Shown here in pieces: positions 6,398 through 7,772 of a stretch of DNA of 7,772 nt; position 1 is the stretch's first letter; each line of letters starts with the position of its first letter. Below the pieces are notes generated by a model. It saw nothing but the letters and a program-made list of their open reading frames with translations, did not search any database and was not told the DNA's origin. The translations under genes were made by a program, and so were the position numbers. Origin of the DNA: Sphaerochaeta sp. (GTDB lineage: Bacteria > Spirochaetota > Spirochaetia > Sphaerochaetales > Sphaerochaetaceae); NCBI GenBank assembly GCA_003456855.1, contig DMOO01000102.1, positions 1 to 7,772 on the forward strand, in the 5' to 3' direction.

Positions 6398-7116
6398 TGG
6401 CATACAAGGCAGTCTGCTTTGACATTGACGGGACTCTCTATCCGATAAGGACGATGAACTCCAGGCTTCTGAAGCTCAGCGTCAAGCACCCGTTCTTCGG
6501 TCTGAAGTACAGCAGAAACCGCAAGGAGTTCCGCAGATGGCAGGCCTCATTCACCCAGGAGGTGCCGTTCAGATGGCGCGAGGCCATGATAGTCCAGAAC
6601 GGGACCGGAGAGGAGAGGCCTTTCGACAAGACTACCTACCAGAAGACCTATGACAAGCTCGAGAAGCTGGTCTACAGGCCCATGGAAAGGCTCTACAAGA
6701 CCACCAAAACCTTCGACGGGGTGCGCGAAACCTTCAAGAAGATAAAGAACAATGGCCTGAAAATCGGGGTTTTCACGGATTTCCCGCTTTTTGGCAAACT
6801 TGAGGGCATGAAGCTTGCAGATCTAGTGGATTTTGCCGCCTCGAGCGATGACATAGGATATCTTAAACCTGATACACACTGCCTTGAATATTTGCTATAT
6901 AATCTTAAGATGGGTCCGAAGGACGTCCTTTACGTGGGAGACAGCTACAACAAGGACATTCTGGGAGCCAAGGCCGTCGGGATGGACGCCGTTCTGGTGA
7001 ACGTCAAGGCATCAGCTTCAAAGGATCTGGCAAAGGAATACCCGCTTGCAAAGGCGGCTTTCCGTACATGGAATGAATTTGACACGTGGCTTTCCGCCAC
7101 AATGGAGGATAGGTGA
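6397..7116 (+). CDS. HAD superfamily hydrolase (HAD-IA-like)
   Basis: The 239-residue protein has the four HAD motifs: DIDGTLY (Asp9, Asp11), Thr127 in FTDFP, Lys158 in YLKPD, and GDSYNKD (Asp182 and Asp187). The insert between motifs I and II (about 15-105) is helical, as expected for a C1 cap. The YLKPD and GDS pattern fits the HAD-IA phosphatase group; the substrate is unknown. I use the ATG at 6397, whose A is the last base of the der stop codon. A GTG three bases earlier (6394) is in frame, but spacing to the AAGGG Shine-Dalgarno (6386-6390) fits the ATG better. The gene is unrelated at motif level to the minus-strand Cof-type HAD beyond the shared superfamily fold. Its 3' end overlaps the next gene by one base, so it sits between two coupled partners. 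Codons around 6740-6910 are more AT-rich than the rest. Confidence 0.9.
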   Translation: MAYKAVCFDIDGTLYPIRTMNSRLLKLSVKHPFFGLKYSRNRKEFRRWQASFTQEVPFRWREAMIVQNGTGEERPFDKTTYQKTYDKLEKLVYRPMERLYKTTKTFDGVRETFKKIKNNGLKIGVFTDFPLFGKLEGMKLADLVDFAASSDDIGYLKPDTHCLEYLLYNLKMGPKDVLYVGDSYNKDILGAKAVGMDAVLVNVKASASKDLAKEYPLAKAAFRTWNEFDTWLSATMEDR

Positions 7117-7772
7117 TGAACTACATTTCTTCGATGCTCCCGGTGCTGCTTCCAATAGCGCTGTTCGTAGTCACTCTTATTATTATCTTCACGCTAAGGG
7201 CGAGCGACAAACGCAGCAAGAGCCTATCCAACGTCAAGAAGCTCCTGGACATCTACAAGGGTAACATCGAGGCTGCAGACAACTCCTTCAAGCAGTATGC
7301 CACAGAGCTGGAGCAGACCGTGTCCAAGAAGGATGCAGAGGTCAAGAGCCTGATCCAGACGGTCAACACCCAGCTTGCGGAGCTCAAGTCCTATTCGGAG
7401 GACCTGGTCAGACTGAAGAGCGCCATGGAGACCTACCGTTCAGCTCTTGAGGGTCTTGCAAGGCTCACTAGCGATGCCGACGACAAGGTCCAGACAGTGC
7501 AGAACGAGGTCGACAGACTGGACAAGGTCCGTGCAGTCATAGATGGCTTCAGGCAGGACATGAAGGATGCGGATGAGCATCTGAGAAAGCACGAGCAGCG
7601 CGTCATACAGCTTGAGCGCGAGTCCATAGGCCGCATGAACGAGGCTGTCAGCGAGACTGACAACAGCATGGACGAGGCTATGGCAGGACTCCACAAGGAG
7701 AGCGACGAGGTTCTGGAGAACTTCAAGGCCCAGACCAGCAGCGACACGGATCTCCGTCTGCGCAAGCTGGAC
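7116..7772 (+). CDS. Membrane-anchored coiled-coil protein, SpiroCoCo-like (3' truncated by window)
   Basis: The reading frame starts with ATG at 7116, overlapping the HAD stop in TGATG, and is open for 219 codons to the window edge, so the C-terminus is missing. A strong Shine-Dalgarno GGAGG (7104-7108, 7-nt spacing) supports this start. The N-terminus is a hydrophobic segment (about residues 7-27) followed by a basic patch (RASDKRSK). From about residue 38 the sequence is almost continuously heptad-like, rich in Glu, Lys, Asp and Gln, with very few Gly and no Pro after residue 13. This architecture, and the spirochaete context, fit the SpiroCoCo family of spirochaete coiled-coil proteins. 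I infer that from architecture, not a database match. The likely topology is a short N-terminal anchor with the coiled coil in the cytosol, as in RmuC or RNase Y; the function is unknown. Confidence 0.78.
   Translation, partial: MNYISSMLPVLLPIALFVVTLIIIFTLRASDKRSKSLSNVKKLLDIYKGNIEAADNSFKQYATELEQTVSKKDAEVKSLIQTVNTQLAELKSYSEDLVRLKSAMETYRSALEGLARLTSDADDKVQTVQNEVDRLDKVRAVIDGFRQDMKDADEHLRKHEQRVIQLERESIGRMNEAVSETDNSMDEAMAGLHKESDEVLENFKAQTSSDTDLRLRKLD

Noticed and set aside
5288..6403. Long antisense open frame of 371 codons opposite der
   Set aside because: Its product is Leu/Cys/Val-rich low-complexity sequence with no recognisable motif. It mirrors the biased GAG/AAG/ATC codons of der, which remove stops on the opposite strand. 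Der is certain.

Overview
This window looks like ordinary chromosomal DNA from a spirochaete, most likely a host-associated relative of Sphaerochaeta or Treponema. The genus cannot be fixed from this sequence. The evidence is the gene set: RNase Y, a YmdB-type phosphoesterase, a TlyA rRNA methyltransferase, Der GTPase, and a membrane-anchored coiled-coil protein resembling the spirochaete-restricted SpiroCoCo proteins. There are no mobile elements, CRISPR arrays, tRNAs or rRNAs. Coding density is very high, with 1-nt overlaps and gaps of 2 to 8 nt inside each gene block.

Layout. Positions 2-64 hold what may be the last 20 codons of an upstream gene, followed by a short intergenic stretch with a good sigma-70-type promoter. 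Block 1 (plus strand, 202-3286) is rny-ymdB-tlyA, an RNA-metabolism cassette. RNase Y is a membrane-bound endoribonuclease that initiates mRNA decay. YmdB is a dimetal phosphodiesterase encoded next to rny in Bacillus as well. TlyA methylates rRNA. Block 2 (minus strand, 4704 down to 3289) is a Cof-type HAD phosphatase followed by a single-pass membrane protein with a GerMN domain. It converges on tlyA with only 2 nt between the stop codons. Block 3 (plus strand, 4823 to the window end) is der, a second HAD hydrolase, and the SpiroCoCo-like coiled-coil protein. Its genes are joined by two TGATG stop/start overlaps, and the last gene runs off the right edge.

Blocks 2 and 3 diverge from a 118-nt intergenic region (4705-4822). 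The der promoter there is the clearest unusual signal in the window. A perfect TATAAT ends 8 nt before the der ATG and no Shine-Dalgarno sequence is present, so the der mRNA is predicted to be leaderless or nearly so. The two minus-strand genes also lack a Shine-Dalgarno and have weaker promoter-like elements in the same position.

I see no evidence for a previously undescribed multi-gene system. The points most worth a second look are the predicted leaderless der mRNA, the Lys/Ala-rich tail on Der, the zero-gap convergence of tlyA with the GerMN gene, and the HAD and coiled-coil genes coupled to der.
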